From: Scalindua sp964344685 | Lineage (GTDB): Bacteria > Planctomycetota > Brocadiia > Brocadiales > Scalinduaceae | DNA length: 64,000 nucleotides | Assembly: GCA_964344685.1 (NCBI GenBank) | Contig: CAYFOK010000006.1 | Location: forward strand, 62,001-126,000 | Direction: 5' to 3' | Shown here: positions 17,585 to 26,218 of the stretch, piece after piece | How positions within the stretch are numbered: the first letter of the stretch is position 1 | Layout of the letters: the number at the start of each line of letters is the position of its first letter | Position numbers and translations under genes: made by a program | The notes under the pieces: model-generated | The model's input: only the letters and a program-made list of their open reading frames with translations | Databases searched by the model: none | What the model was told of the DNA's origin: nothing

Positions 17585-19095
17585 TTTATTGTTTCATTAA
17601 ACTTCTGAAAAAGAGAAAGCATGCCGACGTAAAGGAAACCGATTGCATACATCAACAGAAAAGGCCCGAATACAAATTTCTTGTTACTCGTGTACTGCAT
17701 AAACCCGACAAAACAATAGGCGCTTAAAACAATTTCACTGATGAAAAATACCTGTAATGGTAAAGAGTAATTTTTCACCAATATATTCCTGCCTCGCCTG
17801 ATCACACCATACTTGGGTGTTCTGATAAAATCACTTTTAATATTAAAAAGAGCTTCTAATACGGCCTTTGTATTATTAATAGCAATTCCACACCCTATAA
17901 CCATAAGTGCAGGAATATACAATGACCTTTTCAGCCAGTCCTTATAACCCTTTTTTTGAGAGACTATATAAAGAAATGTCGGTGCAAAAGCCCCAATAGA
18001 TATTAAACACATCATAATTATCATTGCCAAAGAGACTGACACATTACTTATCTGCACTTTTAATAAGACTATGAGAGGAAAAGATAACAGGGCAAGTATA
18101 ATCATCATTGGGTGGACCATATACTGGTTCAGATGAATAAAGGCCTCTATCTTTTTTATAAGGCTGTCGTTCGATTTGAATACTTGAGGTAAAAGTTTTT
18201 TAGCTGTCTGAATTGAACCCTTTGCCCACCTGTGCTGCTGAGATTTGTAAGCATTTATGTCAACCGGCAGTTCTGACGGTGCAACAACATCAAACAGGAA
18301 TTTAGTATTCCACCCTTTCAATTGAGCCCTATAAGAGAGGTCCAGATCTTCAGTCAGAGTATCAAAATGCCATCCGCCTGAGTCGATAATTGCCTCCCGC
18401 CTCCAGACCCCGGCAGTCCCATTAAAATTCATATATAATCCGTTCCAGGTCCTGGCACCCTGCTCAATAATGAAGTGACCGTCCATGCCAATGCTCTGTG
18501 CTATTGTAAGGAGTGAGTAATTTCTATTTATGTGCCCCCATCGCGTTTGAACAATAGCGACCTTCGGCTTTTCATAAAAGAAGGGAATCGTGTCATAAAG
18601 AAAATTTTTATCAGGTACAAAATCGGCATCAAAGATTGCCAGAAACTCACCTTCGGCCCTTTCCATGCCAAGGTTTAATGCACCGGCCTTAAATCCATCT
18701 CTATTGTCCCTGACAACATGTTTTATGTTAAACCCTATCGCACGATACTTGCTAACCAGTCCTGAAACTATATTCTTTGTTTCGTCATTAGAATCGTCCA
18801 GTACCTGAATTTCATGAAGATCTTTCGGATAATCAATCTCTACTACCGCTTTGATTAAACGTTCTACCACATGCCTTTCGTTATAAATTGGTAACTGTGT
18901 AGTGACTTTCGGCAGTTTTTCTTTGCTGTGATTTGACCAGTACTTTTCCAGGAATTCCTGATTCCCGGATGTCTCTTTTTTGAGTTTCCTCAGAAAAAGA
19001 TAAATCATGTAATAGTTGTTCATACCGTAAAGGAACAACCACAAAGCTGCCGGACAATAGAGCGTAAGGATAATTATCAATAAAGCTTTATCCAT
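17578..19095 (-). CDS. GT2 processive-type glycosyltransferase (cellulose/mannan synthase-like)
   Basis: A 505-residue membrane glycosyltransferase: one N-terminal helix, a cytoplasmic GT-A domain and four or five C-terminal helices. The catalytic signatures are LPIYNERHVVERLIKAV, DADFVP (the DxD), TEDLDLSYR (the TED base) and QQHRWAKGS (QxxRW). These are shared by cellulose synthase-like and beta-mannan synthase-like enzymes and some glucosyltransferases. It is the first gene of the four-gene overlapping operon. The product polymer or glycolipid cannot be told from sequence. Confidence 0.88.
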   Translation of the reverse strand: MDKALLIIILTLYCPAALWLFLYGMNNYYMIYLFLRKLKKETSGNQEFLEKYWSNHSKEKLPKVTTQLPIYNERHVVERLIKAVVEIDYPKDLHEIQVLDDSNDETKNIVSGLVSKYRAIGFNIKHVVRDNRDGFKAGALNLGMERAEGEFLAIFDADFVPDKNFLYDTIPFFYEKPKVAIVQTRWGHINRNYSLLTIAQSIGMDGHFIIEQGARTWNGLYMNFNGTAGVWRREAIIDSGGWHFDTLTEDLDLSYRAQLKGWNTKFLFDVVAPSELPVDINAYKSQQHRWAKGSIQTAKKLLPQVFKSNDSLIKKIEAFIHLNQYMVHPMMIILALLSFPLIVLLKVQISNVSVSLAMIIMMCLISIGAFAPTFLYIVSQKKGYKDWLKRSLYIPALMVIGCGIAINNTKAVLEALFNIKSDFIRTPKYGVIRRGRNILVKNYSLPLQVFFISEIVLSAYCFVGFMQYTSNKKFVFGPFLLMYAIGFLYVGMLSLFQKFNETIKC

Positions 19096-19303
19096 AAATT
19101 TTGGTTACCTTTATTTTCTAAAAGATAGTGTAAGCTGCCAGTAAGATTGTGTTCAGAAATCAACTTCTATATTCAGGGAATTCAAGAAGCTTATAAAAAA
19201 CTATTAACACCCCTCTTTTAGACACTTCAAACTTTGCTTCACTTCCCGTCCAAACTGCTTGCCGGGCAGGCATGCACTTTTACTATACAGCCAATTCATA
19301 TGA

Positions 19304-19912
19304 TTACTCAGGTCGTTCCGTGCACGGTTTTTCTCCAGGACCGGGTAATGGAGCCTTTGAGGTGCCACCGGCAGCCTCTTCTTTAATCAGAGTATCTATG
19401 TCAGGATAAGGATAAATCGTCAGCGCGTTATTTTGTTGTAGACCGCCTGTATCAGCAGTTGGGCCATACGTGCTGTAAATATCACGTCCCAACATTCGTA
19501 ATAACATAGTCTGTTGGCCCCTGTGATGTGCCGTATGAGCGATTCTTCGTGTAACAATCCATGCCCGTGACTTATCAAATTCAAAAAATTTGACCTCTTC
19601 TGCCCACCAGTTATTGTCCTTCTCTTTTAAGGCCTCTACACGTTTTCCTGAGTCTTCCGCATAACGCTTAATAAATTCCAGGCGTGTCTCTTTTTCCGGT
19701 AAAGGAGGAGCACCGACATCAACCCCGAGCATCCCGGTAAACCACTTATTTTCACCCATACATTGATGAATCATATGTTCAAGTGCATTCCTCCCGCGCG
19801 TATCAGTGGGATGTGGACGCACCGTAAGGTCTTCATCTTTAAACGTACTCCAAGTACTCAAAGTCTTAATTCTCTCTGTTTCGTAAGTCTCTATCAGAAA
19901 ATTGTAATCCAT
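19304..19912 (-). CDS. DinB-like four-helix protein
   Basis: A 202-residue member of the DinB/YfiT-like metal-binding four-helix bundles. The likely metal ligands are in HMIHQCMGENKWF and RRIAHTAHHRGQQTMLLRML. The frame can start at 19927, but AAAGGGG lies five bases before the ATG at 19912 (MDYNFLIETY). Many members are thiol-dependent transferases; the partner thiol here is unknown. The C-terminal 20 residues are Pro/Gly-rich and probably disordered. Confidence 0.85.
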   Translation of the reverse strand: MDYNFLIETYETERIKTLSTWSTFKDEDLTVRPHPTDTRGRNALEHMIHQCMGENKWFTGMLGVDVGAPPLPEKETRLEFIKRYAEDSGKRVEALKEKDNNWWAEEVKFFEFDKSRAWIVTRRIAHTAHHRGQQTMLLRMLGRDIYSTYGPTADTGGLQQNNALTIYPYPDIDTLIKEEAAGGTSKAPLPGPGEKPCTERPE

Positions 19913-19981
19913 GAAAACCCCTTTCATTAAATTAATTACCGGATTAGTTAAAGGTCCTGTTTATATTTAGCTTAGACTATA

Positions 19982-20539
19982 TTACCCTTCGTTTAGAAGA
20001 GTCTTTATAAGTTTTTCTACGACGCCGGGATTAAAATGTCCGAAATGTTGAAACCGGATTTTTCCCATCTTATCAATAACTGCCATCTCAGGGGTACCAC
20101 GGGTTTGATAACGAATCATTGTCTCAGGAAGCCTCTGGTCTGAAACATGATCATCAACCCCCACCGGATAGGTTATGTTTTTTTCCTTAACATACTGCCG
20201 CAGACGTTCCGGCGCTTGTTGTGAATGCCCTTCAAAGACCGTGTGGATACCAACCAGTTGAATATCTTTACGGCCGCTGAATTGCCGGTTCCATTTCTCC
20301 ATAAGTGGTCCTGAAAATTTGTTGCACCCGGGACACCATAGTTGAAAAAAATCGATTACTACAACTTTTCCACGAAGATCCGCAAGTGTAAATCCTTTGC
20401 TATTGATCCACTCGGAAACTACCCACTCCGGAGCCTGTTTATCAGAAGAACCCGCTTCTGCCTTTCCTGCCAAAAGAATAATTCCATACAAAACAATAAC
20501 CGCAAATAATAATCTGGTTGTCAGGAAACTACGCTCCAT
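19982..20539 (-). CDS. Exported TlpA-like thioredoxin-fold protein
   Basis: A 185-residue protein with a signal peptide or N-terminal anchor (LLFAVIVLYGIILLAGKAEA) and a thioredoxin fold. The active site is WCPGC, preceded by GKVVVIDFFQL, and the cis-Pro loop is TRGTPEMAVID. A helix-strand insert (SQQAPERLRQYVKEKNITYP) is typical of TlpA/ResA. It should act as an extracytoplasmic disulfide reductase, for example for cytochrome c maturation. No cytochrome maturation gene is adjacent. Confidence 0.88.
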   Translation of the reverse strand: MERSFLTTRLLFAVIVLYGIILLAGKAEAGSSDKQAPEWVVSEWINSKGFTLADLRGKVVVIDFFQLWCPGCNKFSGPLMEKWNRQFSGRKDIQLVGIHTVFEGHSQQAPERLRQYVKEKNITYPVGVDDHVSDQRLPETMIRYQTRGTPEMAVIDKMGKIRFQHFGHFNPGVVEKLIKTLLNEG

Positions 20540-20640
20540 CTAACATACTTTTTATTTTAAAGATTTGAAAAGGATTTCAAAAAAACCAAGGGGGAAAAGA
20601 TAGTCAAAAAATTTACACGTTGTCCTCTGCTTATTGGAAC

Positions 20641-21330
20641 CTACTTATATTTATCATAATTTTTATCCAATCTTTCTCTCAACACTTTCCCAAGTAACTT
20701 TGCTTTATTTATCACTTCCGGCTGCTTTTCCAGACACGGTATGATATCGGGTGTAATTTTCGCATCTTCACCAAAAAATTTCTTCACACCACTTACACTG
20801 CAAACTTCACCATAGCCACACGAAAAACACGCAACAGCACCTTGCGCGGCTACTGAACCCACACATTCAATTTCGTTATAATCAAAGAACCCCTTGATAT
20901 CATCACCTGCAATTTCATACATTTTCATATCTCTTCCGGGCATTTCCCACTCTCCACCGCCACCAACAGAAGCAATTGCTCCTATCTTACCGGAAAGCCT
21001 CATACCTCCACGTCCATCTTTGTCATGCCGGAAACAGTAAAATCGTTCAAGAAATGAGTGGGTAAGTGCATTAACCCTTCCGAAATAATTGGGGGCACCA
21101 ACAACGAGAGCGTCTGCCTCCAATACCTTATGCATCAAGGGAATATAATCATCCCTGACTTTACAGACATTATCGTCTATACAGCCCAGACAGCATATAC
21201 ACCCATTAATGGTCATGTCATGCAGAGAGATCAGCTCTGTTTCCAGACCGGTCTCATCAAGTATGGTCTTAACCAGCTCTTCTGTCGTATGGCTCTTTCT
21301 CGGACTTCCACTGATGCCAAGTACTTTCAT
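20641..21330 (-). CDS. NADPH-dependent FMN reductase / iron-sulfur flavoprotein-like
   Basis: A flavodoxin-fold protein starting MKVLGISGSPRKSHT, the FMN phosphate loop. CICCLGCIDDNVCKVRDD supplies the Cys cluster seen in iron-sulfur flavoproteins and GAPNYFGRVNALTHSFLERF the second flavin-binding block. A further CFSCGYGEVC motif sits near residue 180. The longest frame begins with TTG at 21360; the ATG at 21330 gives the canonical family start, with 21339 as an alternative. It may carry electrons or reduce a quinone or nitro compound. No operon partner is visible. Confidence 0.8.
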   Translation of the reverse strand: MKVLGISGSPRKSHTTEELVKTILDETGLETELISLHDMTINGCICCLGCIDDNVCKVRDDYIPLMHKVLEADALVVGAPNYFGRVNALTHSFLERFYCFRHDKDGRGGMRLSGKIGAIASVGGGGEWEMPGRDMKMYEIAGDDIKGFFDYNEIECVGSVAAQGAVACFSCGYGEVCSVSGVKKFFGEDAKITPDIIPCLEKQPEVINKAKLLGKVLRERLDKNYDKYK

Positions 21331-21629
21331 TCTCCTCATTTCTCCAATATAATTTACCAATAGAACTAATTATTGATTATAAATGTTTTTCCGTTTTTAG
21401 CAATATCCAATCCATGCAAGAAATTTTCTGGAAGAAATGTGCAATTTATGCGGCAGTAATATTCAGGTTGCGTAGCTTACGTATGGGGTATCTTATGTCC
21501 AGAATAGTATTTAAAGGTATGCAAACAGCTTTATATAGCCTTGCCGCCTCAGCGTTAGAACCGAGAACAACGGGATTATTCATCCGGTTTTCTCAGCAAA
21601 TGACTTAGCCTTCAAGTATGTGTTTACTC

Positions 21630-22439
21630 TCAAGCTTTCTTCAGCATTCTTAATATTTCATCACTATTTAACATTGTGACAACAACATACCGGCTTCCGG
21701 CATCTTCCCAACCCATAATTTGACAATGGCCGCAATACCCTTTATCGCCATAATAAACAATCTTTTCGTCTGAGAATCTTTCATCCATCCCCGAAAAATC
21801 AATGGTTTTATCATATCCTGATTTGGAATCAGGATTACAAATTATCATAAATGAAACCGGAGTTTCGCCATGCATATAAAAAACCTGGGACACCTTCACG
21901 TCATCAATTTCAGACAGTGCCGCACCGACTAATTTTGCATTATCACCAATTTCTGGCAAAACTACTTTCGAATCGGTTTGGCCCCGGAGATATTCCACAA
22001 TTGCCACAGGGTCCTGTGAACGTATGTCCAGTTCGAGCTGCTTCATCATGTAGCTGTGATATTTTGATTCCGCGAGGTGAATGAGATCATCCCTCTTTGA
22101 ACTACCCGGTATCAAAAAAAAACAGACAATCATAATCACAGCGGCTGCAATACCCATAGCAGGTATCAGACGCCTTCCGGACAGTAAATTTTTTACAGAT
22201 AATAGAAAGAAATTTGGGCTCTTTTCTGTTTTCCTCAAAATATTTTCCGCAAGATAAGCAGGAGCATTCACCTCACAAACAGTCTCCTTTACCCTTTTTT
22301 GAAGCAGCCTCTCCTTCTCCAGTCTCTGGCCGCATTCACAACAGATATCGATATGTGCAAGAACCTCAATGTTCTTCTCCACATCGAGCTCATCATCAAG
22401 AAAGGCATAAAAATATTTTCTAGCGTCATTACAATTCAT
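21630..22439 (-). CDS. Anti-sigma factor with zinc-finger N-terminus and membrane helix
   Basis: A 269-residue protein. The N-terminal zf-HC2/ZAS region has MNCNDARKYFYAFLDDELD and HIDICCECGQRL, the H-x3-C-x2-C zinc site that binds ECF sigma factors. A single helix at about 95-115 (MGIAAAVIMIVCFFLIPG) puts the C-terminal 150 residues outside the cytoplasm. That C-terminal domain has YCGHCQIMGWED, a CxxC pair that could sense redox state. It follows the ECF sigma gene on the same strand after 175 bases that contain a repeat. Regulation of that sigma factor is inferred from order and family. Confidence 0.85.
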   Translation of the reverse strand: MNCNDARKYFYAFLDDELDVEKNIEVLAHIDICCECGQRLEKERLLQKRVKETVCEVNAPAYLAENILRKTEKSPNFFLLSVKNLLSGRRLIPAMGIAAAVIMIVCFFLIPGSSKRDDLIHLAESKYHSYMMKQLELDIRSQDPVAIVEYLRGQTDSKVVLPEIGDNAKLVGAALSEIDDVKVSQVFYMHGETPVSFMIICNPDSKSGYDKTIDFSGMDERFSDEKIVYYGDKGYCGHCQIMGWEDAGSRYVVVTMLNSDEILRMLKKA

Positions 22440-22550
22440 TTTTCAATCTCTATAAATTGCTCACTACAAAGTTAGCTTCTAGCCGGATTCGAAATATTTA
22501 GGATTTTGTTTTAATATGTAAATTCATATGTCTCTTATTTTTATTTTTTT

Positions 22551-22605
22551 CTCTGCGTCCTTTGCGTCTTCTTGTCCTCGGCGTTTTGTATCCGGGGAGC
22601 GGTGA
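22551..22605. repeat. Short dispersed repeat between sigma and anti-sigma genes
   Basis: This segment shares a 21-base perfect match (22561-22581) and further near-identity (TCCGGGG and GCGGTGA) with the right end of the element at 26908-27119. It is GC-richer than its surroundings and lies between two co-transcribed genes. It looks like one end of a mobile or MITE-like repeat family. Confidence 0.6.
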
Positions 22606-22614
22606 GCAGAACTC

Positions 22615-23151
22615 CTATTTAAATCCATGTTTTTTCGCATAGTCGGCTAGCTTCTCCTTTAACATCTTTCGTCCCCGGTATATTCTGGACATTACCGTAC
22701 CGACCGGGCAATCTACTATTTTAGAAATCTCCCTGTAAGAAAAACCCTCAACAATAGAAAGTAGTATTACCATTCGAAAATCATCAGGCAGAGCCTCCAG
22801 TGCTCTTTTGATATTATCATCCATAAGGCTGTCAAGTGCCGACTCATCGTCAAGAATTGACGGTACCCTGGCCTCCTCCTGCAGCGATTCATGAAATGCC
22901 TCAACACTGTCAAAATCAACCAGAGAAGGCTCCCGTTTCTCTTTGCGGTATTTATTGATAAAAGTATTCATTAATATCCTGAACAGCCACGCCTTTACAC
23001 TCCTGACCTCTTTATCATCCTGTAAGGACTTAAATGCCTTTAAGTACGTTTCCTGAACCAGATCATCCGCACTGCTTTCGTTTTTAACAAGATACAGTGC
23101 AGATCTGTATAAGGCATCTATATGCACCAGGAGGTGTTCTTTTTGAGCCAT
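22615..23151 (-). CDS. ECF RNA polymerase sigma factor
   Basis: A 178-residue group IV sigma factor. Region 2 is visible as LYRSALYLVKNESSADDLVQ followed by ETYLKAFKSL and VRSVKAWLFRILMNTFIN, and region 4 as ALPDDFRMVILLSIVEGFSY then REISKIVDCPVGTVMSRIYR. There is no region 1.1 or 3. It is followed by a ZAS anti-sigma gene, so it resembles the RpoE/SigR-like ECF groups held in check by a membrane-bound partner. The likely role is a stress response; the regulon is unknown. Confidence 0.93.
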   Translation of the reverse strand: MAQKEHLLVHIDALYRSALYLVKNESSADDLVQETYLKAFKSLQDDKEVRSVKAWLFRILMNTFINKYRKEKREPSLVDFDSVEAFHESLQEEARVPSILDDESALDSLMDDNIKRALEALPDDFRMVILLSIVEGFSYREISKIVDCPVGTVMSRIYRGRKMLKEKLADYAKKHGFK

Positions 23152-23252
23152 TGGTTAATATTCCGAATAATGAAAACTGTTTTCTTATATTTAACGACAA
23201 ATTATGAACTGGATATATTCCCGTAAAAAAGAGAAATAAAGTGGAGGTTAGA

Positions 23253-23304
23253 TATGGAGTGCATCAACCCCTCCCTGAAGATTGGCGGGCAGGCGTGTTG
23301 ATGC
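23253..23304. repeat. REP-like element downstream of the KAP/SUMF1 gene
   Basis: Begins TATGGAGTGCATCAAC and ends GTTGATGC, with 28 bases between the two 8-base arms. The opening matches the repeats that bracket the transposase gene at 25.6-26.2 kb (TATGGAGTGCA; GCATCAAC/GTTGATGC). A second imperfect inverted repeat follows at about 23323-23359 (CAGCATGCCC and GGGGCTGCTG). This is a third, more divergent copy of the same family. Confidence 0.6.
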
Positions 23305-23403
23305 TATTATAAAACGCAGAAACAGCATGCCCGGCCAAACTGTTGGAACGGGGCTGCTGTAACCCAAAGAATAAAAAAAGAATTAAAGGGTAAAAGATCA
23401 AAG

Positions 23404-25425
23404 TTAAAGAGTCCTGGCGCAACGAAATCCAACATCGTAGTCACTGCCGTCTGGATTGTCGCCGCTACGGCTAGCGCATCGACAGTAAACACTATCAAAG
23501 AACCAAGAGCCGCTGCGCAAAACTTTAGAATCCTTATCTTTATCGTACCAGCTTTCAGTCCACTCCCAGACGTTACCTGCCATGTCAAAACATCCATAAT
23601 AGCCCTTCCCCTTCAGATACGTATCAACCTCGGTTACCCCCTTACTGCCACTTTCTCTTGAGTTGCATAAAGAAGAATCAAACTTATCTCCCCATGGATA
23701 TACCCATCCATCCGGCCCTCTTGCGGCCTTCTCCCACTCCTCTTCTGTTGGCAGCCTTTTTCCTGCCCATTTAGCGTATTCATCCGCGCCGTACCAGCTT
23801 ACATAGATAACCGGATGCCCCTCATAACCCTTCTCCACAGTATATTTATCACTCTCTTTCTCTATCCTGCACTTTTCGTTTCCCCGAGAACCTCGCAAAC
23901 GAATCCATCTGCTCAGGCTATCCTTATCAGGTCCCATATTATTCAGAAACTTACAGTATTCTTCATTTGTTACGGGAAAGATATCGATTTCGTAATCGTA
24001 ATCCAGTTTTTCATTTTTGTCTCTGCTGTCACCATACAAAAACGGCCCTTTCCCGACTGTTACCATCCCTCCGACAGATCTTTTTTCTGCCAGGACCTTC
24101 TCTTCTTTTATCAATTGAACCTGTTCTACTGCCGTTGATTCAAAAATCAGTATATCGATAGTCTCAAGATTGTCAGGAAGTTTCAGGACCAGATTTCTTA
24201 AATAGGGCTCTTTTAAAATATTTTTTACCGGTTCGTATGTTATCTTTTCAACATTTTCGTAATTGTTATCTCTTATCTCATCTTCATATTTACTATATTC
24301 ATCTTTCGCCATGGGTATAATCCTGGGATTCAGTTTAATCGCCTCAAAAGCATCTCTGTACGATTCTCTGAGTACACTCCAGTAAATGTAATCTCTCACT
24401 TCCAGTTTTTTCTTCAGCCCTTTATACTCTGAAATTTTGATCTGCAGGTTAAGATTATTGATAAACTTTTTGATCTTCCTTGGTGTATCACCAAGCGATT
24501 TTACAATTACATCGGCATACTCGATAAGTGCCTCTTTTTCCGGAAATTCCGATACAATCTCTTCAAAATACCCTTTCATATCGGCTTCATGAATAATGGG
24601 AAGTTCATAAGAGACCTGAATCATCTTTTCCAGGTATTCATTTGCGTATTTTACTCCTATATGAGGAGATTCGGTAAGGGCATGAACAATGATCTCCCGG
24701 GACACACCCATAACAAAGATGCATCCCTTGAAATCAAGAAAGAGTTTGGTCGCCTCAAGCACCTTAACAATATTCTTATAATCGCAGCGGTCTAGGTCGT
24801 CTATGAAGATGACCAGAACGCCTTTTTGATCATTAATCTCTCCCGGGAGGACGTCACTCTCTTTCTTAAATTTAAAAGAGTCTTCAGCGTGTATCCATAA
24901 CCCGATTAATCGTTTGAGGAAAGAGCTGAAGAGTGTGAAATAAGGCAGGTTCTTCTTATAATCCTCCTCTTTAATTACTTTGTCAAAGCCTTTTATAAAC
25001 GGAACAAAGTTTGTGAGAAATTCAGGTACCGCCTTCAGATTGATTTTTTCCCATATGGTTTGTATGGCAATTTCCGCCTTTTCAAAGAAGTTTCCACGCC
25101 ACATCTCCTGAACAATCTCTTCAAGGAGAGCAGCAAGGAGATAATCCGCGTCATTATATTTCCATGCCTGAAACCATACCGTTTTACAGCGTCTCTTGCC
25201 GTCCTGAATATCTGCCTTGTCATGCTGCTGCAGCTCTGATCTGATAGCCTTCATCAGTGTGGTCTTGCCTCTGCCCCAACGGCCTTCCAGTCCGATCACA
25301 AGCGGCGTCTCATTCTGGCTTCCCGTGATAATGTCTACAAAGGTATTACGGTAAGCAATAAAATCGAATTTGATCTTCTCGCTCTCTATTTCCGGATTAT
25401 CGCTGAGAATTTTTATATCGTTCAA
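23404..25425 (-). CDS. KAP-family P-loop NTPase fused to SUMF1/C-type-lectin-like domain
   Basis: A 673-residue protein from a TTG start with CAGGAAG upstream. Residues 1 to about 380 are a KAP NTPase: Walker A GRWGRGKTTLM near 50, Walker B VLVIFIDDLDRCDY near 208 and a sensor region DTPRKIKKFINNLN. Residues about 470-673 are a formylglycine-generating-enzyme-like (SUMF1) domain: DIFPVTNEEYCKFLN, YVSWYGADEYAKWAGKRLPT, EEEWEKAARGPDG, GNVWEWTESW and a final SGSW...GFRCAR block. No transmembrane hairpin is obvious in the KAP part. KAP proteins are associated with membrane complexes and phage exclusion, and SUMF1 folds can be binding domains; joint function here is unknown. REP-like repeats lie on both sides. 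Confidence 0.85.
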   Translation of the reverse strand: MNDIKILSDNPEIESEKIKFDFIAYRNTFVDIITGSQNETPLVIGLEGRWGRGKTTLMKAIRSELQQHDKADIQDGKRRCKTVWFQAWKYNDADYLLAALLEEIVQEMWRGNFFEKAEIAIQTIWEKINLKAVPEFLTNFVPFIKGFDKVIKEEDYKKNLPYFTLFSSFLKRLIGLWIHAEDSFKFKKESDVLPGEINDQKGVLVIFIDDLDRCDYKNIVKVLEATKLFLDFKGCIFVMGVSREIIVHALTESPHIGVKYANEYLEKMIQVSYELPIIHEADMKGYFEEIVSEFPEKEALIEYADVIVKSLGDTPRKIKKFINNLNLQIKISEYKGLKKKLEVRDYIYWSVLRESYRDAFEAIKLNPRIIPMAKDEYSKYEDEIRDNNYENVEKITYEPVKNILKEPYLRNLVLKLPDNLETIDILIFESTAVEQVQLIKEEKVLAEKRSVGGMVTVGKGPFLYGDSRDKNEKLDYDYEIDIFPVTNEEYCKFLNNMGPDKDSLSRWIRLRGSRGNEKCRIEKESDKYTVEKGYEGHPVIYVSWYGADEYAKWAGKRLPTEEEWEKAARGPDGWVYPWGDKFDSSLCNSRESGSKGVTEVDTYLKGKGYYGCFDMAGNVWEWTESWYDKDKDSKVLRSGSWFFDSVYCRCASRSGDNPDGSDYDVGFRCARTL

Positions 25426-25530
25426 TCAACACTTCCTGAAAGACAAAAACAAAAAGCCAAAATAATTGGCAATCCATGTAAGAAAGTGAATCAATAACAT
25501 ATATTCTCTCCTGGTTCAATCTTGTTTTTT

Positions 25531-25593
25531 TATGGAGTGCAGTAACCATGTTACTGCATATAGTAATCGCATCAACGCGGTTGATGCTCCATA
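25531..25593. repeat. Paired-hairpin REP/BIME element, left of the transposase
   Basis: Outer arms TTATGGAG and CTCCATAA enclose two hairpins: TGCAGTAAC-CAT-GTTACTGCA (25539-25559) and GCATCAAC-GCG-GTTGATGC (25568-25586). The first 27 bases after the outer T recur in opposite orientation at 26190-26216 on the other side of the transposase gene. This is the layout of bacterial interspersed mosaic elements served by REP-associated tyrosine transposases. Confidence 0.85.
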
Positions 25594-25601
25594 AAATAAT
25601 A

Positions 25602-26150
25602 TTAAAAATCATCTTTTATATTAACTTTATCACAAGGATAATTTGCTATTATTTTTTCTAACTCTTCCTTGTCCCTTGCTACTTTTTTGAAATAGCTGCC
25701 AAATACCCACTCTTCTGGATTATCTGTATAACCATGTTTAACCGGGTTGTTCCAGATATAATTTAATCTGGCGAAATACGAGGCTTCATAAGTAATGCAT
25801 GTATCCCAGTAATTGTACATGATCTTCTCTGAACTTCCTGATTCAGGAATATTATTCTTAATCCATAGGGCTATAAATTTGTGAATCTCTTTCATCATTT
25901 CAGGAAGATTACTACTGTCATCAGGAGCAGTACCCAATAAATGGTAATGATTATCCAATATCACCCAATCTTCAAGCAACCAGCCATATCGATCAAACCC
26001 AGTAACAATAGATTTCAATAAACGCTCTTTTGCTTCATTGCTTTTAAACCACATTTTCTTTTTGTAAGTAGCTCCTGTAATAAAGTAATTACTGTTAGGA
26101 GAAAACAGATGTGCGGGATTGTGGCTATACTCTTTATAAATAATATCCAT
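25602..26150 (-). CDS. REP-associated tyrosine transposase (Y1_Tnp / RAYT)
   Basis: A 182-residue single-domain HUH nuclease. It shows the opening YFITGATYKKKMWF, the paired His in DNHYHLLG and, later, YEASYFARLNYIWNNPVKHG, which holds the candidate catalytic Tyr. The frame runs up to 26222, but that extension reads through the hairpin repeat, so the ATG at 26150 (MDIIYKEYS) is chosen. It cleaves single-stranded hairpin DNA by family knowledge. The gene is bracketed on both sides by inverted paired-hairpin repeats, which are its probable substrates. Confidence 0.88.
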   Translation of the reverse strand: MDIIYKEYSHNPAHLFSPNSNYFITGATYKKKMWFKSNEAKERLLKSIVTGFDRYGWLLEDWVILDNHYHLLGTAPDDSSNLPEMMKEIHKFIALWIKNNIPESGSSEKIMYNYWDTCITYEASYFARLNYIWNNPVKHGYTDNPEEWVFGSYFKKVARDKEELEKIIANYPCDKVNIKDDF

Positions 26151-26156
26151 AATATT

Positions 26157-26216
26157 TGGAGTGCATCGACTGTGTCGATGCTGTTTAAAATGCAGTAACA
26201 TGGTTACTGCACTCCA
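26157..26216. repeat. Paired-hairpin REP/BIME element, right of the transposase
   Basis: TGGAG and CTCCA enclose GCATCGAC-TGT-GTCGATGC (26163-26181) and TGCAGTAAC-ATG-GTTACTGCA (26191-26211). It is the left element in inverse orientation; the second hairpin is identical, the first differs by a compensated base pair (CATCAAC/GTTGATG against CATCGAC/GTCGATG). The compensation suggests selection on the DNA hairpin. Confidence 0.85.
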
Positions 26217-26218
26217 TA

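Noticed and set aside
23220..23403. Possible template repeat or target-recognition hairpin of a diversity-generating retroelement
   Set aside because: The segment does not repeat the gene's last 110 bases, there is no reverse transcriptase in the window, and the hairpin arms belong to the REP family.
23307..23597. Minus-strand frame overlapping the end of the KAP/SUMF1 gene
   Set aside because: It is a shifted-frame shadow of the SUMF1 domain with a composition-driven hydrophobic run.
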